Of a stretch of DNA of 64,000 nt, positions 44,492-56,251 are shown one piece after another. How positions within the stretch are numbered: the first letter of the stretch is position 1; each line of letters opens with the position of its first letter. Both the position numbers and the translations under genes were made by a program. The DNA comes from Stenotrophomonas maltophilia. Its GTDB lineage: Bacteria; Pseudomonadota; Gammaproteobacteria; Xanthomonadales; Xanthomonadaceae. The notes below the pieces were generated by a model. It had not been told where the DNA came from. It did not search any database and worked only from the letters and a program-made list of their open reading frames with translations. Location of the stretch: positions 3,490,001 through 3,554,000 of the forward strand of contig NZ_LT906480.1 in assembly GCF_900186865.1 (NCBI RefSeq), given 5' to 3'.

Positions 44492-46000
44492 TTACAGCAG
44501 CTTGCTGGATGCGATCTGCATCGCCAGCTTCGCGATCGAGGGCTCCATCAGGTCGGTCAGCGGCTTGGGGTAGATGCCCAGGGCCAGCACGCCGATGGCG
44601 AACACGCCCAGCACCAGCCATTCGCGACCGTTGATGTCCTTCAGTTCGGCAACGTGGCTGTTGGCCACTTCACCGAAGAAGATGCGCTTGTACAGCCACA
44701 GGGTGTAGGCGGCGCCGATGATCAGGGTGGTGGCCGCGCCCAGTGCGATCCACGGATTACGCTGGAAGGCCGCGAGGATGACCATGAACTCGCCGACGAA
44801 ACCGCTGGTGCCCGGCAGGCCCGCATTGGCCATGAAGAACAGCATGGCGAAGGTCGCGAACCAGGGCATCACGTTGACCACGCCGCCGTAATCGGCGATG
44901 CGGCGGCTGTGCATGCGGTCGTACAGCACGCCCACGCTGGAGAACATCGCGCCGGACACGAAGCCGTGCGAGATCATCTGCACCATGGCGCCCTGCAGGC
45001 CCAGGCGGGCCGCATCGGCGTTGCCGGCTTCACGCACCAGCCACAGCGCGATGAAGGTGCCCAGGGTGACGAAGCCCATGTGCGCGATCGACGAATAGGC
45101 GATCAGCTTCTTCATGTCGTCCTGCACCAGAGCGACCAGGCCGACGTAGATCACGGCGATCAGCGACAGCGCAATCACCAGCCAGGCCCATTCCTGCGAC
45201 GCGTCCGGGACGATCGGCAGGTTGAAGCGCAGGAAGCCGTAGCCACCGATCTTCAGGGCGATGGCGGCCAGGATCACCGAACCGGCGGTCGGCGCTTCGA
45301 CGTGGGCGTCCGGCAGCCAGGTGTGGACCGGGAACATCGGCACCTTGACCGCGAAGGCGATCAGGAAGGCAAAGAAGATCCAGGTCTGTTCCTTGGCCGA
45401 CAGCGGCAGCGCGTACAGGTCGGCCAGCTGGAAGCTGCCGCCCTTCATGTACAGGTAGATCAGCGCCACCAGCATCAGCACCGAGCCGAGGAAGGTGTAC
45501 AGGAAGAACTTCAGTGCTGCGTAGATGCGGCGCGGGCCACCCCAGACACCGATGATCAGGAACATCGGGATCAGCATGGCTTCGAAGAACACGTAGAACA
45601 GCATCGCGTCCGTCGCGGCGAAGATGCCGACGGTGACGCCTTCCAGGATCAGGAAGGCCGCCACGTACTGGTTGACGCGCTTGTCGATGGCGCTCCAGGC
45701 GCCGATCAGGGCAAGCACGCTGACCAGGGTGGTCAGCAGGATCAGCGCCACGGCAATGCCGTCCACGCCCAGGTTGTAGCCGATCTTGTACGCCGGGATC
45801 CAGGCATGGGTCTCGACGAACTGCAGGCCGTCGATGCCCGCGTTGTAGCCGCTCAGCAGCGAGAGGCTTGCAACGAAGGTGAGCACCGCGACGCCCAGCG
45901 ACGCCCAGCGGGCAGTCTGTGCATCACGGATCGCAAGGATCAGGGCGCCACCGATGATCGGCAGCCAGATGAGGACACTGAGTAGAGGCCAGTTCGACAC
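44492..46000 (-). CDS. nuoM: NADH-quinone oxidoreductase subunit M
   Basis: 502 residues. Antiporter-like membrane subunit: Glu in FFEAMLIPMFLIIGVWGG, Lys in FAVKVPMFPVHTWLPDAHVEAPT and Lys in DDMKKLIAYSSIAHMGFVTLG. It pumps protons in the membrane arm of complex I between NuoN and NuoL. 23 bases after nuoL. Confidence 0.97.
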   Translation of the reverse strand: MSNWPLLSVLIWLPIIGGALILAIRDAQTARWASLGVAVLTFVASLSLLSGYNAGIDGLQFVETHAWIPAYKIGYNLGVDGIAVALILLTTLVSVLALIGAWSAIDKRVNQYVAAFLILEGVTVGIFAATDAMLFYVFFEAMLIPMFLIIGVWGGPRRIYAALKFFLYTFLGSVLMLVALIYLYMKGGSFQLADLYALPLSAKEQTWIFFAFLIAFAVKVPMFPVHTWLPDAHVEAPTAGSVILAAIALKIGGYGFLRFNLPIVPDASQEWAWLVIALSLIAVIYVGLVALVQDDMKKLIAYSSIAHMGFVTLGTFIALWLVREAGNADAARLGLQGAMVQMISHGFVSGAMFSSVGVLYDRMHSRRIADYGGVVNVMPWFATFAMLFFMANAGLPGTSGFVGEFMVILAAFQRNPWIALGAATTLIIGAAYTLWLYKRIFFGEVANSHVAELKDINGREWLVLGVFAIGVLALGIYPKPLTDLMEPSIAKLAMQIASSKLL

Positions 46001-46023
46001 GTCTTCTTATTCCGTACAGGTCA

Positions 46024-48183
46024 TCAACGCAGGTAATGCATCAGCACGCCCAGCAGGGCAATCAGGCCGATGATCATCGCGAAGGCGTAGTGATAGAGGA
46101 AACCGGATTGGGTACGACGCAGCACGCCGGCTGCAACGTCCACAACACGTGCCGAGAGATTGACCACGCCGTCGACGATGTTGCTGTCGATCCAGCGCGA
46201 GACCTTGCCCAGCTTGACGCTGCCACCGGCAAAGCCATCGATCCACAGCTTGTCGAAGCCGTACTTGTTTTCCAGCACCGAAACGATCGGGGCGAAGGTC
46301 TTGCGTGCCTTGCCCGAGAGGTCCGGCTTCCACAGGTAGAACAGCGCAGCCAGCAGGAAGCCCGCCAGGGTCAGCCAGAACGGCGGCAGCATCATGCCGT
46401 GCAGCGCGAACGCGACGGGGCCATGGAACTCTTCACCCAGGAACGCGACGGTGTTCTTGGCCGGATCGTAGAAGTCGACGATGCCGGTGAAGAACGTCTG
46501 TGCCTGGCCCTTGATCGCCTCGTGCGCATGGTGGCCGGCCCAGTCGGTGCCGTGCAGCATCGGACCGATGCTGAAGAAACCGATGGCGATCGACGGGATG
46601 GCCAGCAGGATCAGCGGCAGGGTCACCACCCACGGGGTTTCATGCGGTTCATGCGGACCGTGGCCATGGCCGTGGTCGTCATGGGTATCGCCATGGTGGG
46701 CATCGGCGGCGTGGTGATCGTCATGGCCGTGGCCATGATCGTCGTGCGCGTCGCGGAAACGCTCCTTGCCGTGGAAGGTCATGAACAGCAGGCGGAAGCT
46801 GTAGAAGCTGGTCACCAGCACGCCACCCAGCACCGCCCAGTAGCCATAGGTGGCCACCCAGCTGTTCTGCATGTGGGCGTGGATCTCGGCCGCCTCGATG
46901 ATCGTGTCCTTCGAGTAGAAGCCGGAGAAGAACGGCGTACCAACCAGGGCCAGCGTACCGATCCACATGGTGATGAAGGTGATCGGCATGTACTTGCGCA
47001 GGCCGCCCATCTTGCGCATGTCCTGCTCGTGGTGCATCGCGATGATGACCGAGCCGGCGCCCAGGAACAGCAGGGCCTTGAAGAAGGCGTGGGTCATCAG
47101 GTGGAACACGGCGGCCGAGTAGGCCGACACGCCCAGGGCGACGGTCATGTAGCCCAGCTGCGACAGCGTGGAGTACGCGACGACGCGCTTGATGTCGTTC
47201 TGCACGATGCCGATCAGGCCGGTGAAGAACGCGGTGGTGGCACCGATGAACAGCACGAAGTTCAGCGCCGTCTGCGACAGCTCGAACAGCGGCGACATGC
47301 GGGTGACCATGAAGATACCGGCGGTCACCATCGTCGCGGCGTGGATCAGTGCCGAGATCGGGGTCGGGCCTTCCATCGAGTCCGGCAGCCACACGTGCAG
47401 CGGGACCTGGGCCGACTTGCCCATGGCGCCGATGAACAGGCAGATGCAGATGACGGTGGCGATCGACCAGATCACCGGCTCGTTCAGCAGCTGCATGCCC
47501 AGGATCGTGCCGTCCCAGATCTGCAGCTGGGCGCGCGGGTCAGCCAGCATGCCGGCCTGCGAGAACACCTGCGAGTAGTCCAGGGTGCCGAACACCCACA
47601 GCACGCCGGCGATGCCCAGCAGGAAGCCGAAGTCACCGACGCGGTTGACCAGGAACGCCTTCATGTTGGCGAAGATCGCGGTCGGGCGCTTGAACCAGAA
47701 GCCGATCAGCAGGTACGACACCAGGCCCACCGCTTCCCAGCCGAAGAACAGCTGCAGGAAGTTGTTGCTCATCACCAGGGTGAGCATCGAGAAGGTGAAC
47801 AGCGAGATGTAGCTGAAGAACCGCTGGTAGCCCGGGTCGTCCTGCATGTAGCCGATCGTGTAGATGTGGACCAGCAGCGACACGAAGGTCACCACCACCA
47901 TCATCATCGCGGTCAGCTTGTCGACCATGAAGCCGACGTGCGCCGAATACTGGCCGACTTCGAAGAACGTGTAGATGTTCTGGTTGAACGGCTGCGCGCC
48001 GCCCCACATCAGCTGGTAGAACGTGTACATCGACAGGCCGCAGGCTACCGCGACGCCGAGGATGGTGATGGTCTGCGCGCCGAAGCGCTTGACCTGGCGA
48101 CCGAACAGGCCGGCGATGATGCTGCCGAACAGCGGTGCAAGCACCACTGCGATCAACAGACTCTTGGAGAGAGTGATTTCCAT
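46024..48183 (-). CDS. nuoL: NADH-quinone oxidoreductase subunit L, with His-rich loop
   Basis: 719 residues, about 100 more than E. coli NuoL (613). The antiporter core is intact (FFGWEAVGLVSYLLIGFWF, MGKSAQVPLHVWLPDSMEGPTP, DIKRVVAYSTLSQLGYM), and the long lateral helix is at the C-terminus. Between two helices, around residues 475-512, is a His/Asp-rich stretch (DDHGHGHDDHHAADAHHGD...GHGHGPHEPHE) with more than a dozen histidines. It is the distal proton pump of complex I. The extra loop is unusual and may bind metal. Confidence 0.97.
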   Translation of the reverse strand: MEITLSKSLLIAVVLAPLFGSIIAGLFGRQVKRFGAQTITILGVAVACGLSMYTFYQLMWGGAQPFNQNIYTFFEVGQYSAHVGFMVDKLTAMMMVVVTFVSLLVHIYTIGYMQDDPGYQRFFSYISLFTFSMLTLVMSNNFLQLFFGWEAVGLVSYLLIGFWFKRPTAIFANMKAFLVNRVGDFGFLLGIAGVLWVFGTLDYSQVFSQAGMLADPRAQLQIWDGTILGMQLLNEPVIWSIATVICICLFIGAMGKSAQVPLHVWLPDSMEGPTPISALIHAATMVTAGIFMVTRMSPLFELSQTALNFVLFIGATTAFFTGLIGIVQNDIKRVVAYSTLSQLGYMTVALGVSAYSAAVFHLMTHAFFKALLFLGAGSVIIAMHHEQDMRKMGGLRKYMPITFITMWIGTLALVGTPFFSGFYSKDTIIEAAEIHAHMQNSWVATYGYWAVLGGVLVTSFYSFRLLFMTFHGKERFRDAHDDHGHGHDDHHAADAHHGDTHDDHGHGHGPHEPHETPWVVTLPLILLAIPSIAIGFFSIGPMLHGTDWAGHHAHEAIKGQAQTFFTGIVDFYDPAKNTVAFLGEEFHGPVAFALHGMMLPPFWLTLAGFLLAALFYLWKPDLSGKARKTFAPIVSVLENKYGFDKLWIDGFAGGSVKLGKVSRWIDSNIVDGVVNLSARVVDVAAGVLRRTQSGFLYHYAFAMIIGLIALLGVLMHYLR

Positions 48184-48190
48184 CTGTGGA

Positions 48191-48496
48191 TCAGCCCTTC
48201 AACGAATCGACTTCGCCGACATTGATCGTGCGGCGGGTACGGAACAGGGTCACCAGGATCGCCAGGCCGATGGCGGCTTCCGCGGCGGCGACGGTCAGGA
48301 TGAAGAACACGAACAGCTGGCCGGACGGATCGCCCAGCTGACGCGAGAAGCCGACGAAATTGATGTTCACCGACAGCAGCATCAGCTCGATCGACATCAG
48401 CAGGACGATGACGTTCTTCCGGTTGAGGAAGATGCCGGCCAGGCTGATGGCGAACAGCACCGCGCCAAGCGCAAGCATGTGGCCAAGGGTAATCAC
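48191..48496 (-). CDS. nuoK: NADH-quinone oxidoreductase subunit K
   Basis: 101 residues, three helices. Conserved Glu residues in [13 protein letters not shown] and [13 protein letters not shown] form the proton path of complex I (MrpC-like). Overlaps nuoJ by four bases and precedes nuoL by seven. Confidence 0.97.
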   Translation of the reverse strand: MITLGHMLALGAVLFAISLAGIFLNRKNVIVLLMSIELMLLSVNINFVGFSRQLGDPSGQLFVFFILTVAAAEAAIGLAILVTLFRTRRTINVGEVDSLKG

Positions 48497-49149
48497 GGCT
48501 GGGTCTCCTCGCCGGTGGCCGGCTTGCTGTTGCTGTGCACGACCGGTGCTTCGGCGCCCATCTTGACCATGCGCAGGCGCTGGCCGGCCTTGACCATGGT
48601 CTGCTCACCCGGGTTCTGGCTCTTGACGCCGGTACGGCGACGCAGGGTCAGCATCACGGCGGCGACCACGGCCACGGTCAGGATGACGGCGGCGAACTCG
48701 AACGGCAGCAGGTATTCGGTGAACAGCGTGCGCGCCAGCCAGGTGACGTTAGAGCTGTCGGCAGCGACCGCAGCGGCGTTGTCGGCCGGGAACGGAGTGA
48801 CCGCCCTGCCCTTCACGCCGATCAGGATCAGCATCTGCACCAGCATCGCCACTGCCACGATCAGGCCGACCGGCAGGTAGCGCACCCAGCCCTCACGCAT
48901 CTTGGTGGGATCGATGTCCAGCATCATCACCACGAACAGGAACAGCACCATCACCGCGCCGACGTAGACCAGCACCAGCGCCACGCCGAGGAACTCGGCG
49001 CCCACCAGCAGCCACACGCAGGCAATGGAGAAGAAGGTCAGCACCAGGCACAGCACTGCATGCACCGGGTTGCGCACGCTGATCACCGCACCGGCCGAAA
49101 CCGTTGCCGCGATGGCGAACACCCAGAAAGCGATATTTACCCAATCCAT
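48493..49149 (-). CDS. nuoJ: NADH-quinone oxidoreductase subunit J
   Basis: 218 residues, five helices, with [28 protein letters not shown], the pi-bulge helix that rotates during catalysis. The C-terminal ~40 residues form a cytoplasmic tail ([16 protein letters not shown]...KPATGEE). Membrane arm of complex I; overlaps nuoK by ATGA. Confidence 0.96.
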   Translation of the reverse strand: MDWVNIAFWVFAIAATVSAGAVISVRNPVHAVLCLVLTFFSIACVWLLVGAEFLGVALVLVYVGAVMVLFLFVVMMLDIDPTKMREGWVRYLPVGLIVAVAMLVQMLILIGVKGRAVTPFPADNAAAVAADSSNVTWLARTLFTEYLLPFEFAAVILTVAVVAAVMLTLRRRTGVKSQNPGEQTMVKAGQRLRMVKMGAEAPVVHSNSKPATGEETQP

Positions 49150-49158
49150 CTCTCGACC

Positions 49159-49650
49159 TCAGCGGTAAGCGGCATCGGCGGCACGACGCTCGGCGATCTC
49201 GTTTTCGAGACGATCGCCAAGGGCCAGCAGCTGCGGCTTGGTAACGATGTTTTCGCCACGGTTCTCGAAGTGGTACTCGAGGATGTGGGTTTCGACGATC
49301 GAGTCCACCGGGCAGCTTTCTTCGCAGAAGCCGCAGAAGATGCACTTGAACAGGTCGATGTCGTAGCGGGTGGTGCGGCGGGTGCCGTCCTCGCGCTTGG
49401 CCGAGTCGATGGTGATGGCCAGGGCCGGGCACACCGCTTCGCACAGCTTGCAGGCAATGCAGCGCTCTTCGCCGTTGGGGTAACGGCGCAGCGCGTGCAG
49501 GCCACGGAAGCGCGGCGACTGCGGGAACTTCTCCATCGGGTACATCATCGTGTACTTCGGCTTGAAGCTGTACTTCAGCGTCAGCCAGAGGCCCGCCAGC
49601 AGTTCGAGCAGCAGCAGGCTCTTGAAGTAATGGGTAATCCTGTTCATCAC
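49159..49650 (-). CDS. nuoI: NADH-quinone oxidoreductase subunit I
   Basis: 163 residues. Two 4Fe-4S clusters (N6a, N6b) from [18 protein letters not shown] and [22 protein letters not shown]. It passes electrons from NuoG towards NuoB in the peripheral arm of complex I. One base between it and nuoH. Confidence 0.98.
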   Translation of the reverse strand: MMNRITHYFKSLLLLELLAGLWLTLKYSFKPKYTMMYPMEKFPQSPRFRGLHALRRYPNGEERCIACKLCEAVCPALAITIDSAKREDGTRRTTRYDIDLFKCIFCGFCEESCPVDSIVETHILEYHFENRGENIVTKPQLLALGDRLENEIAERRAADAAYR

Positions 49651-49651
49651 T

Positions 49652-50746
49652 TTAGACGCCCTTTTGAATCACGCCGAAGAACACCATGACGGCGGTAACC
49701 GCGATCCACAGAATGGCCAGCGGGATGAAGACCTTCCAGCCCAGGCGCATGATCTGGTCGTAGCGGAAGCGCGGGAAGCTGGCACGGAACCAGATGTAGG
49801 CACTGGCGAAGAAGAACACCTTGACGAACAGCCACGGTGCACCACCCTTCCAGATCCAGTCGACCAGCGGCGAGACATCGCCGAAGTTGACCCAGCCCTG
49901 GACCGGGCTCAGCCAGCCGCCGAGGAAGAAGATCGAGATCAGGAAGCTGATCAGGATCATGTTCGCGTATTCGGCCAGGAAGAACAGCGCGAAGGCACCG
50001 CCGGAGTATTCGACCATGTGGCCGGCGACGATTTCCGATTCGCCTTCCACCACGTCGAACGGCGCGCGGTTGGTTTCAGCCACGCCCGACACCCAGTAGA
50101 TGACGAACAGCGGGAACAGCGGCAGCAGGAACCAGTCGAAGAAGCCGGAGCTGCCGGCCTGCGCCATCACGATATTGCTCAGGTTCAGGCTGCCAGCGGC
50201 GATCATCACGCCGACCAGGGCGAAGCCCATGGCGATTTCGTAGCTGATCATCTGCGCCGAGGCGCGCATGGCACCCAGGAACGCGTACTTCGAGTTGGAC
50301 GCCCAACCGGCCAGGATGATGCCGTAGATACCCAGCGAGGTCATCGCCAGCAGGTACAGCAGGCCGGCGTTGGCATTGGACAGCACGATCTGCGAATCGA
50401 AGGGAACCACCGACCAGGCCGCGAAGGCCGGGGCCAGGGTGATCAGCGGTGCCAGCAGGTAGATCGCCTTGTTGGCGCTGCTCGGCTGGACCACTTCCTT
50501 GAACAGCAGCTTGAAGACGTCGGCGAAGGCCTGGAAGATGCCCATGCCCACGTACATCGGGCCGTGGCGGACGTGCATCCAGCCGATCAGCTTGCGTTCC
50601 CAGACCACGTAGAAGGCCACCGAGATGATCACCGGAACGGTGATCACCAGGATCTTCAGGATGATCCAGATCAGCGCGCCGATGTCACCGAGGCCAAGCA
50701 GCCACTGGTGCAGCGGGTCGACCGCGTTCAACAGCAATTCGTTCAT
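49652..50746 (-). CDS. nuoH: NADH-quinone oxidoreductase subunit H
   Basis: 364 residues, eight helices. Contains the quinone-channel entry loop [28 protein letters not shown] and [27 protein letters not shown]. It links the peripheral arm to the proton pumps. Overlaps nuoG by four bases. Confidence 0.98.
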   Translation of the reverse strand: MNELLLNAVDPLHQWLLGLGDIGALIWIILKILVITVPVIISVAFYVVWERKLIGWMHVRHGPMYVGMGIFQAFADVFKLLFKEVVQPSSANKAIYLLAPLITLAPAFAAWSVVPFDSQIVLSNANAGLLYLLAMTSLGIYGIILAGWASNSKYAFLGAMRASAQMISYEIAMGFALVGVMIAAGSLNLSNIVMAQAGSSGFFDWFLLPLFPLFVIYWVSGVAETNRAPFDVVEGESEIVAGHMVEYSGGAFALFFLAEYANMILISFLISIFFLGGWLSPVQGWVNFGDVSPLVDWIWKGGAPWLFVKVFFFASAYIWFRASFPRFRYDQIMRLGWKVFIPLAILWIAVTAVMVFFGVIQKGV

Positions 50747-52977
50747 GCAGCCACCACCGTTACGCGAGCGGCACCCAGCGGCGCGGTCGCGCCGTGGCCC
50801 GATTCAATCCAGACCGAACCCGCAGCGACGCGGGCGTCGACCACCACCGGCAGGGTGGCCTTGCCGGCATCGGTGCCGACCTTGGCCATCTGCCCTTCCT
50901 GCAGCTGCAGGCGAGCGGCATCTTCAGCGTTCAGCACGATGCGCGGGGCGTTGTTGAGCGGATGCGACTGCAGCGCCGGGGCGCGACGGACCACCGCATC
51001 GGTGCGGTAGATCGCGGCGGTCGAAGCCACTTCCAGGCCTTCGCCGGCAATCACCGGCTGCGCCGAAGCGGCAACGGTGACCGACACCGGGGCCAGGCTG
51101 GCACGCAGGCCGGCCAGGTCGGTGAAGTCGAAACCGGCCAGCGCCATGTCGCCGCCCAGTGCGCGCAGCACGCGCCAGCCTTCACGGGCCTCGCCCGGCA
51201 GCTTGCCGCCGGCACGGGCCGACTGCTCGCGACCATCGAGGTTGGTCAGGGTGGCGTCGATTTCCGGCAGCGCACCGATCGGCAGGATCACGTCGGCGAC
51301 GTCGCGGGTCGAGGCACAGGCGAACTGGCTGAAGGCCACCACCTGGGCACCGGCCAGCGCCTTGCGCGCGGCAGGTGCATCGGCGAAATCCAGGCCCGGC
51401 TCCAGGCCGTACACCACGTAGGCCTGGCGCGGCTGCGCCAGCATCGCGGCGACGTCCTTGCCGGCCGGCAGCACGCCGGCGCGGGTCAGGCCCACGGCGT
51501 TGGCGCCCTGCGGGATGCGGCACAGCCTGGCACCGGTGGCGGCGGCGAAGTCACGCGCGGCGGCGCGGATGGCGGCAGCCTGCGGGTGGTTTTCGGCGAT
51601 GCCACCAACGATCAGCACGGTGTTGTTGCCGCCCTGCACGGCCGAACGCAGCTCGGCGTTGGCCAGCGCGTCGACGAACTTCGACGGTGCAACGATCTGC
51701 TTGCCGGCAATGCTGAAGGCGAAGTCGAAGTCCACCGGATTGACGACGTGGATCTTCGCGCCCTTGGTGGTCTGCGCCTTGCGCAGGCGGGCGTGCAGCA
51801 GCGGCAGTTCGTGGCGGATGTTGCTGCCCAGAACGACGATGCGGTCGGCGCCTTCGATCTCGGCCAGCGGCAGGCCGAACACTTCGGCGGTTGCAGCGTC
51901 GGAGAAATCGCGGTTGTTGATGCGGTGGTCGATGTTGCTCGAGCCCAGGCCCTTGGCCAGGCGGGCCAGCAGCGCGCCTTCCTCGTTCGAGGTGGACGGA
52001 TGCACCAGCACGCCCAGGTTGTCGCCCTGGTTGGCCTTGAGGATCTCGGCGGCCGCGGCCAGGCCTTCGGCCCAGCTCACTTCCTTCCACTCACCATTGA
52101 CCTTGCGCAGCGGCTTGACCGCACGGTCTTCGCTGTACAGGCCCTGGTGCGAGTAGCGGTCACGGTCGGACAGCCAGCACTCGTTCACCGCTTCGTTGTC
52201 GCGCGGCACGGTGCGCAGCACTTCGCCGCGACGCACGTGCAGGAACAGGTTCGAACCCATCGCGTCGTGGTAGCCCAGCGACTCGCGCGCGGTCAGTTCC
52301 CACGGGCGGGCGCGGAACTGGAACACCTTGTTGGTCAGTGCGCCGACCGGGCAGACGTCGACGACGTTGCCGGACAGTTCGGTGGTCAGCGGCTTGCCGT
52401 CGAAGGTACCGATCTGCAGGTTCTCACCGCGGTACATGCCACCCAGTTCGTAGGTACCGGCGACGTCGGCGGTGAAGCGGACGCAGCGGGTGCACTGGAT
52501 GCAGCGGGTCATCTCGGTGGCGACCAGCGGGCCCATGTCCTCGTCCGGCACCACGCGCTTGCGCTCGTTGAAGCGGCTGACCGATCGGCCATAGCCCAGC
52601 GACACGTCCTGCAGCTCGCACTCGCCGCCCTGATCGCAGATCGGGCAGTCAAGGGGGTGGTTGATGAGCAGGAACTCCATCACCGAGCGCTGGAACTTCA
52701 GTGCCTTCTCGCTGCGGGTGGCAACCTTCATGCCATCCATCACCGGAGTGGCGCAGGCCGGCGCCGGCTTCGGCGACTTTTCCACGTCCACCAGGCACAT
52801 GCGGCAGTTGGCGGCGATCGGCAGCTTCTCGTGGTAGCAGAAGCGCGGAATCGAAATGCCGGCCTTGTCGGCCGCCTGGATGATCATCGAACCCTTGGGC
52901 ACAACCAGCGACTTGCCATCGATTTCGATGGTCACGTGATCCGGTGGCACGTTCGGGTTTACGGGTTGCGCGCTCAT
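50743..52977 (-). CDS. nuoG: NADH-quinone oxidoreductase subunit G
   Basis: 744 residues. N-terminal 2Fe-2S ([21 protein letters not shown] ... CATPV), His/Cys 4Fe-4S ([20 protein letters not shown]) and CxxC clusters ([12 protein letters not shown]), then a molybdopterin-oxidoreductase-like domain lacking cofactor-binding residues. It carries electrons in complex I. Shorter than E. coli NuoG (908), similar to alphaproteobacterial length. Overlaps nuoF and nuoH. Confidence 0.97.
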   Translation of the reverse strand: MSAQPVNPNVPPDHVTIEIDGKSLVVPKGSMIIQAADKAGISIPRFCYHEKLPIAANCRMCLVDVEKSPKPAPACATPVMDGMKVATRSEKALKFQRSVMEFLLINHPLDCPICDQGGECELQDVSLGYGRSVSRFNERKRVVPDEDMGPLVATEMTRCIQCTRCVRFTADVAGTYELGGMYRGENLQIGTFDGKPLTTELSGNVVDVCPVGALTNKVFQFRARPWELTARESLGYHDAMGSNLFLHVRRGEVLRTVPRDNEAVNECWLSDRDRYSHQGLYSEDRAVKPLRKVNGEWKEVSWAEGLAAAAEILKANQGDNLGVLVHPSTSNEEGALLARLAKGLGSSNIDHRINNRDFSDAATAEVFGLPLAEIEGADRIVVLGSNIRHELPLLHARLRKAQTTKGAKIHVVNPVDFDFAFSIAGKQIVAPSKFVDALANAELRSAVQGGNNTVLIVGGIAENHPQAAAIRAAARDFAAATGARLCRIPQGANAVGLTRAGVLPAGKDVAAMLAQPRQAYVVYGLEPGLDFADAPAARKALAGAQVVAFSQFACASTRDVADVILPIGALPEIDATLTNLDGREQSARAGGKLPGEAREGWRVLRALGGDMALAGFDFTDLAGLRASLAPVSVTVAASAQPVIAGEGLEVASTAAIYRTDAVVRRAPALQSHPLNNAPRIVLNAEDAARLQLQEGQMAKVGTDAGKATLPVVVDARVAAGSVWIESGHGATAPLGAARVTVVAA

Positions 52978-54314
52978 GCGGCGGCTGCCTCCACCTTCTT
53001 GCCGTCAACCATCGAATGACCGTTGACGATGTAGTACTCGAATTCGTCCCAGAACTGGCGCAGGAAGCCCTGGATGGGCCATGCAGCCGCTTCACCGAAC
53101 GCACAGATGGTGTGGCCTTCGATCTGGCCAGCCACCGCCTTCAGCTGGTGCAGGTCTTCCATCGTGGCCTTGCCGGCGACGATGCGCTCCAGCACGCGGT
53201 GCATCCAGCCGGTGCCCTCACGGCACGGGGTGCACTGGCCACAGGATTCCTTGTGGAAGAACTGGCTGATGCGGCAGGCGAACTTGACGCAGCAGACGCT
53301 GTCGTCCAGCACCACGATCGCGCCCGAACCCAGGCCGGAGCCCAGCGCGCGGATGGTGTCGTAGTCCATCGGCAGGTCCTTCAGCTCGGCCGCGGTCAGC
53401 ACCGGCATCGACACGCCGCCCGGGATCGCGCCCTTCAGCGTGCGGCCCGGACGCAGGCCACCGGCCATTTCCAGCAGGTCGTGGAATTTGGTGCCGAGCG
53501 GCACTTCGAAGTTGCCGCCATTCTGCACGCAGCCGGACACCGAGAAGCACTTCGGACCGCCGTTGGCGGTCAGGCTCAGGCCCTTGAACCACTCCGGACC
53601 GTTGCGGATGATCGCCGGCACCGAACCATAGGTTTCGGTGTTGTTGATCGTCGACGGCTTGCCATACAGGCCGAAATTGGCCGGGAACGGCGGCTTGTAG
53701 CGCGGCTGGCCCTTCTTGCCCTCCAGCGATTCCATCAGCGCGGTTTCTTCGCCGCAGATGTACGCGCCGGCGCCCAGCGCGCCGTAGATGTCGATGTCCA
53801 CGCCGCTGCCGAGGATGTTCTTGCCCAGCCAGCCGTTCGCATAGGCGTCGGCCAGGGCCTGCTCGAAGTGCTCGAACGGCTCGTGGTGGAATTCACCGCG
53901 CAGGTAGTTGTAACCCACGGTCGAACCGGTGGCGTAGCAGGCGATCGCCATGCCTTCCACCACCGAATGCGGGTTGTAGCGCAGGATGTCGCGGTCCTTG
54001 CAGGTGCCCGGCTCGGATTCGTCCGAGTTGCAGAGGATGTACTTCTGCATGTTGCCCTTCGGCATGAAGGACCACTTCAGGCCGGTCGGGAAGCCAGCGC
54101 CACCGCGGCCGCGCAGGCCCGAGGCCTTGACCATCTCGATGACCTGCTCCGGCGGGATCTTCTCTTCGAGGATCTTGCGCAGGGCGGCGTAGCCACCGGT
54201 CTTCAGGTAGCTTTCGTACGACCACGGGGTGTCGTAATGCAGGGTGGTATAGACCACCTGGTGCGGCAGCGGCGCGGGGCCGACCGGACCCTTGGATTCG
54301 TGGTGATGTGCCAT
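52974..54314 (-). CDS. nuoF: NADH-quinone oxidoreductase subunit F
   Basis: 446 residues. The FMN/NADH site is [18 protein letters not shown] (about 64-81); the N3 4Fe-4S ligands are [15 protein letters not shown] and a later Cys (TICAFGEA). It oxidises NADH, the entry point of complex I. Overlaps nuoG by ATGA; four bases after nuoE. Confidence 0.98.
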   Translation of the reverse strand: MAHHHESKGPVGPAPLPHQVVYTTLHYDTPWSYESYLKTGGYAALRKILEEKIPPEQVIEMVKASGLRGRGGAGFPTGLKWSFMPKGNMQKYILCNSDESEPGTCKDRDILRYNPHSVVEGMAIACYATGSTVGYNYLRGEFHHEPFEHFEQALADAYANGWLGKNILGSGVDIDIYGALGAGAYICGEETALMESLEGKKGQPRYKPPFPANFGLYGKPSTINNTETYGSVPAIIRNGPEWFKGLSLTANGGPKCFSVSGCVQNGGNFEVPLGTKFHDLLEMAGGLRPGRTLKGAIPGGVSMPVLTAAELKDLPMDYDTIRALGSGLGSGAIVVLDDSVCCVKFACRISQFFHKESCGQCTPCREGTGWMHRVLERIVAGKATMEDLHQLKAVAGQIEGHTICAFGEAAAWPIQGFLRQFWDEFEYYIVNGHSMVDGKKVEAAAA

Positions 54315-54318
54315 GCCC

Positions 54319-54846
54319 TTACTCCAGCCCGTCCAGCAGCTCGTCGACCTTTTCCAGGGTCAGACGCTCATGGTAGTGACCGTTGATGACCATCATCGGC
54401 GCGCCACCGCAGCCAGCCAGGCACTCTTCCTCGCGCTTGAGGTAGACGCGGCCGTCCGGGGTCGATTCACCGTGCTTGATGCCCAGCTTCTTCTCGCAAT
54501 GGCGCACGATGTCCTCGGCGCCATTGAGCCAGCAGCTGATGTTGGTGCAGATGGCCACGTTGTTGCGGCCCACCTTCTCGGTCTCGAACATCGAGTAGAA
54601 GCTGGCGACCTCGTAGGCCCACACCGGCGGCAGGTCCAGGTACTTGGCCACGCCGGCGATCAGCTCGTCGGTCAGCCAGCCCTGGTTCTGCTCCTGGGCC
54701 GCATGCAGGCCCTGCAGCACGGCAGAGCGCTTGCGGTCCGGCGGGAACTTGGACAGCCAGTGATCGATGTGAGCGCGGGTCTTGTCGCTCAGCACCACCA
54801 TCGGGTCGACGTCGCGCGCCGCCTCGAAATTACCTGTCGCCTTCAT
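54319..54846 (-). CDS. nuoE: NADH-quinone oxidoreductase subunit E
   Basis: 175 residues, thioredoxin-like 2Fe-2S protein. Ligands are in [14 protein letters not shown] and [16 protein letters not shown]. It forms the NADH dehydrogenase module with NuoF. 97 bases separate it from nuoD. Confidence 0.97.
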   Translation of the reverse strand: MKATGNFEAARDVDPMVVLSDKTRAHIDHWLSKFPPDRKRSAVLQGLHAAQEQNQGWLTDELIAGVAKYLDLPPVWAYEVASFYSMFETEKVGRNNVAICTNISCWLNGAEDIVRHCEKKLGIKHGESTPDGRVYLKREEECLAGCGGAPMMVINGHYHERLTLEKVDELLDGLE

Positions 54847-54943
54847 CGGCCGACCTCAGCGAAATGCATAACGTGAAATTCCAGAAACTGCGGCGCCGGC
54901 TTGCGCCGGCTGCCTGCGGCGGGCGTTGGCGTGGCGGACGGCA

Positions 54944-56251
54944 TTACCGGTCAACCTCGCCGAACACCAGGTCGTAGGTACCGATCATCGCCACCACGTC
55001 GGCCAGCATGTGGCCGCGCACGATCGAATCGATCGAGGACAGGTGGGCGAAGCCCGGTGCGCGCAGGTGCACGCGGAAGGGCTTGTTGGCGCCATCGGAA
55101 ACCAGGTAGCAGCCGAACTCGCCCTTCGGGGCTTCCACCGCCGAGTAGGTCTCGCCGGCCGGCACGCAGTAGCCTTCGCTGAACAGCTTGAAGTGGTGGA
55201 TCAGCGCTTCCATGTCGTCCTTCATGTCCTCGCGCCTGGGCGGAGCGACCTTGAAGTTCTTCACCATCACCGGGCCGGGGTTGGCCTTCAGCCATGCCAC
55301 GCACTGCTTGATGATGCGGTTGGATTCGCGCATTTCGGCAACGCGCACCAGGTAACGGTCGTAGCAGTCGCCCTCCTTGCCCAGCGGGATGTCGAAATCG
55401 ACGGCATCGTACTTGGCGTACGGGCGCTTCTTGCGCAGGTCCCAGGCGACGCCCGAGCCACGCAGCATCACGCCGGTCATGCCCCACTGGTGCGCCAGTT
55501 CCGGCGTCACCACGCCGATGCCGACGGTACGCTGCTTCCAGATACGGTTGTCGGTCAGCAGGGTTTCGTATTCGTCGATGCGCTTGGGGAACTCGACGGT
55601 GAAGTTCTCCAGGAAGTCCAGCAGCGAGCCCTCGCGCGAAGCATTGAGCTGCTTCAGCGCCTTGCCCTTGTGCCAGCGCGACTCCTTGTACTTCGGCATG
55701 TGGTCCGGCAGGTCGCGGTAGACACCGCCCGGACGGTAGTACGCCGCGTGCATGCGTGCGCCGGAGACTGCTTCATAGCAGTCCATCAGCTCTTCGCGCT
55801 CGCGGAAGGCGTACAGCATCACCGCCATCGCACCCAGGTCGAGCGCGTTGGAGCCCAGCCACATCAGGTGGTTGAGGATGCGGGTGATCTCGTCGTACAT
55901 GGTGCGGATGTACTGCGCACGCTCCGGCGCCTCGATGCCCATCAGGGTCTCGATCGCGCGCACGTAGGCGTGCTCGTTGCACATCATCGACACGTAATCC
56001 AGTCGATCCATGTAACCGATCGACTGATTGAACGGCTTGGACTCGGCCAGCTTTTCGGTACCACGGTGCAGCAGACCCACGTGCGGGTCGGCGCGCATGA
56101 TGGTTTCACCGTCCATTTCCAGGATCAGGCGCAGCACACCGTGAGCGGCCGGATGCTGCGGGCCGAAGTTCATGGTGTAGTTGCGGATTTCCTGCCGGCT
56201 TTCGGCGGCGTTGCTGGCGAATGCTTCGCCGGCCTGGTGTACGTGGCTCAC
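54944..56251 (-). CDS. nuoD: NADH-quinone oxidoreductase subunit D
   Basis: 435 residues, separate from NuoC (fused in E. coli). Q-site residues His and Tyr are in [14 protein letters not shown] and [10 protein letters not shown]; the C-terminus ends [19 protein letters not shown]. It is related to NiFe hydrogenase large subunit and forms the quinone pocket with NuoB. Overlaps nuoC by ATGA. Confidence 0.98.
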   Translation of the reverse strand: MSHVHQAGEAFASNAAESRQEIRNYTMNFGPQHPAAHGVLRLILEMDGETIMRADPHVGLLHRGTEKLAESKPFNQSIGYMDRLDYVSMMCNEHAYVRAIETLMGIEAPERAQYIRTMYDEITRILNHLMWLGSNALDLGAMAVMLYAFREREELMDCYEAVSGARMHAAYYRPGGVYRDLPDHMPKYKESRWHKGKALKQLNASREGSLLDFLENFTVEFPKRIDEYETLLTDNRIWKQRTVGIGVVTPELAHQWGMTGVMLRGSGVAWDLRKKRPYAKYDAVDFDIPLGKEGDCYDRYLVRVAEMRESNRIIKQCVAWLKANPGPVMVKNFKVAPPRREDMKDDMEALIHHFKLFSEGYCVPAGETYSAVEAPKGEFGCYLVSDGANKPFRVHLRAPGFAHLSSIDSIVRGHMLADVVAMIGTYDLVFGEVDR

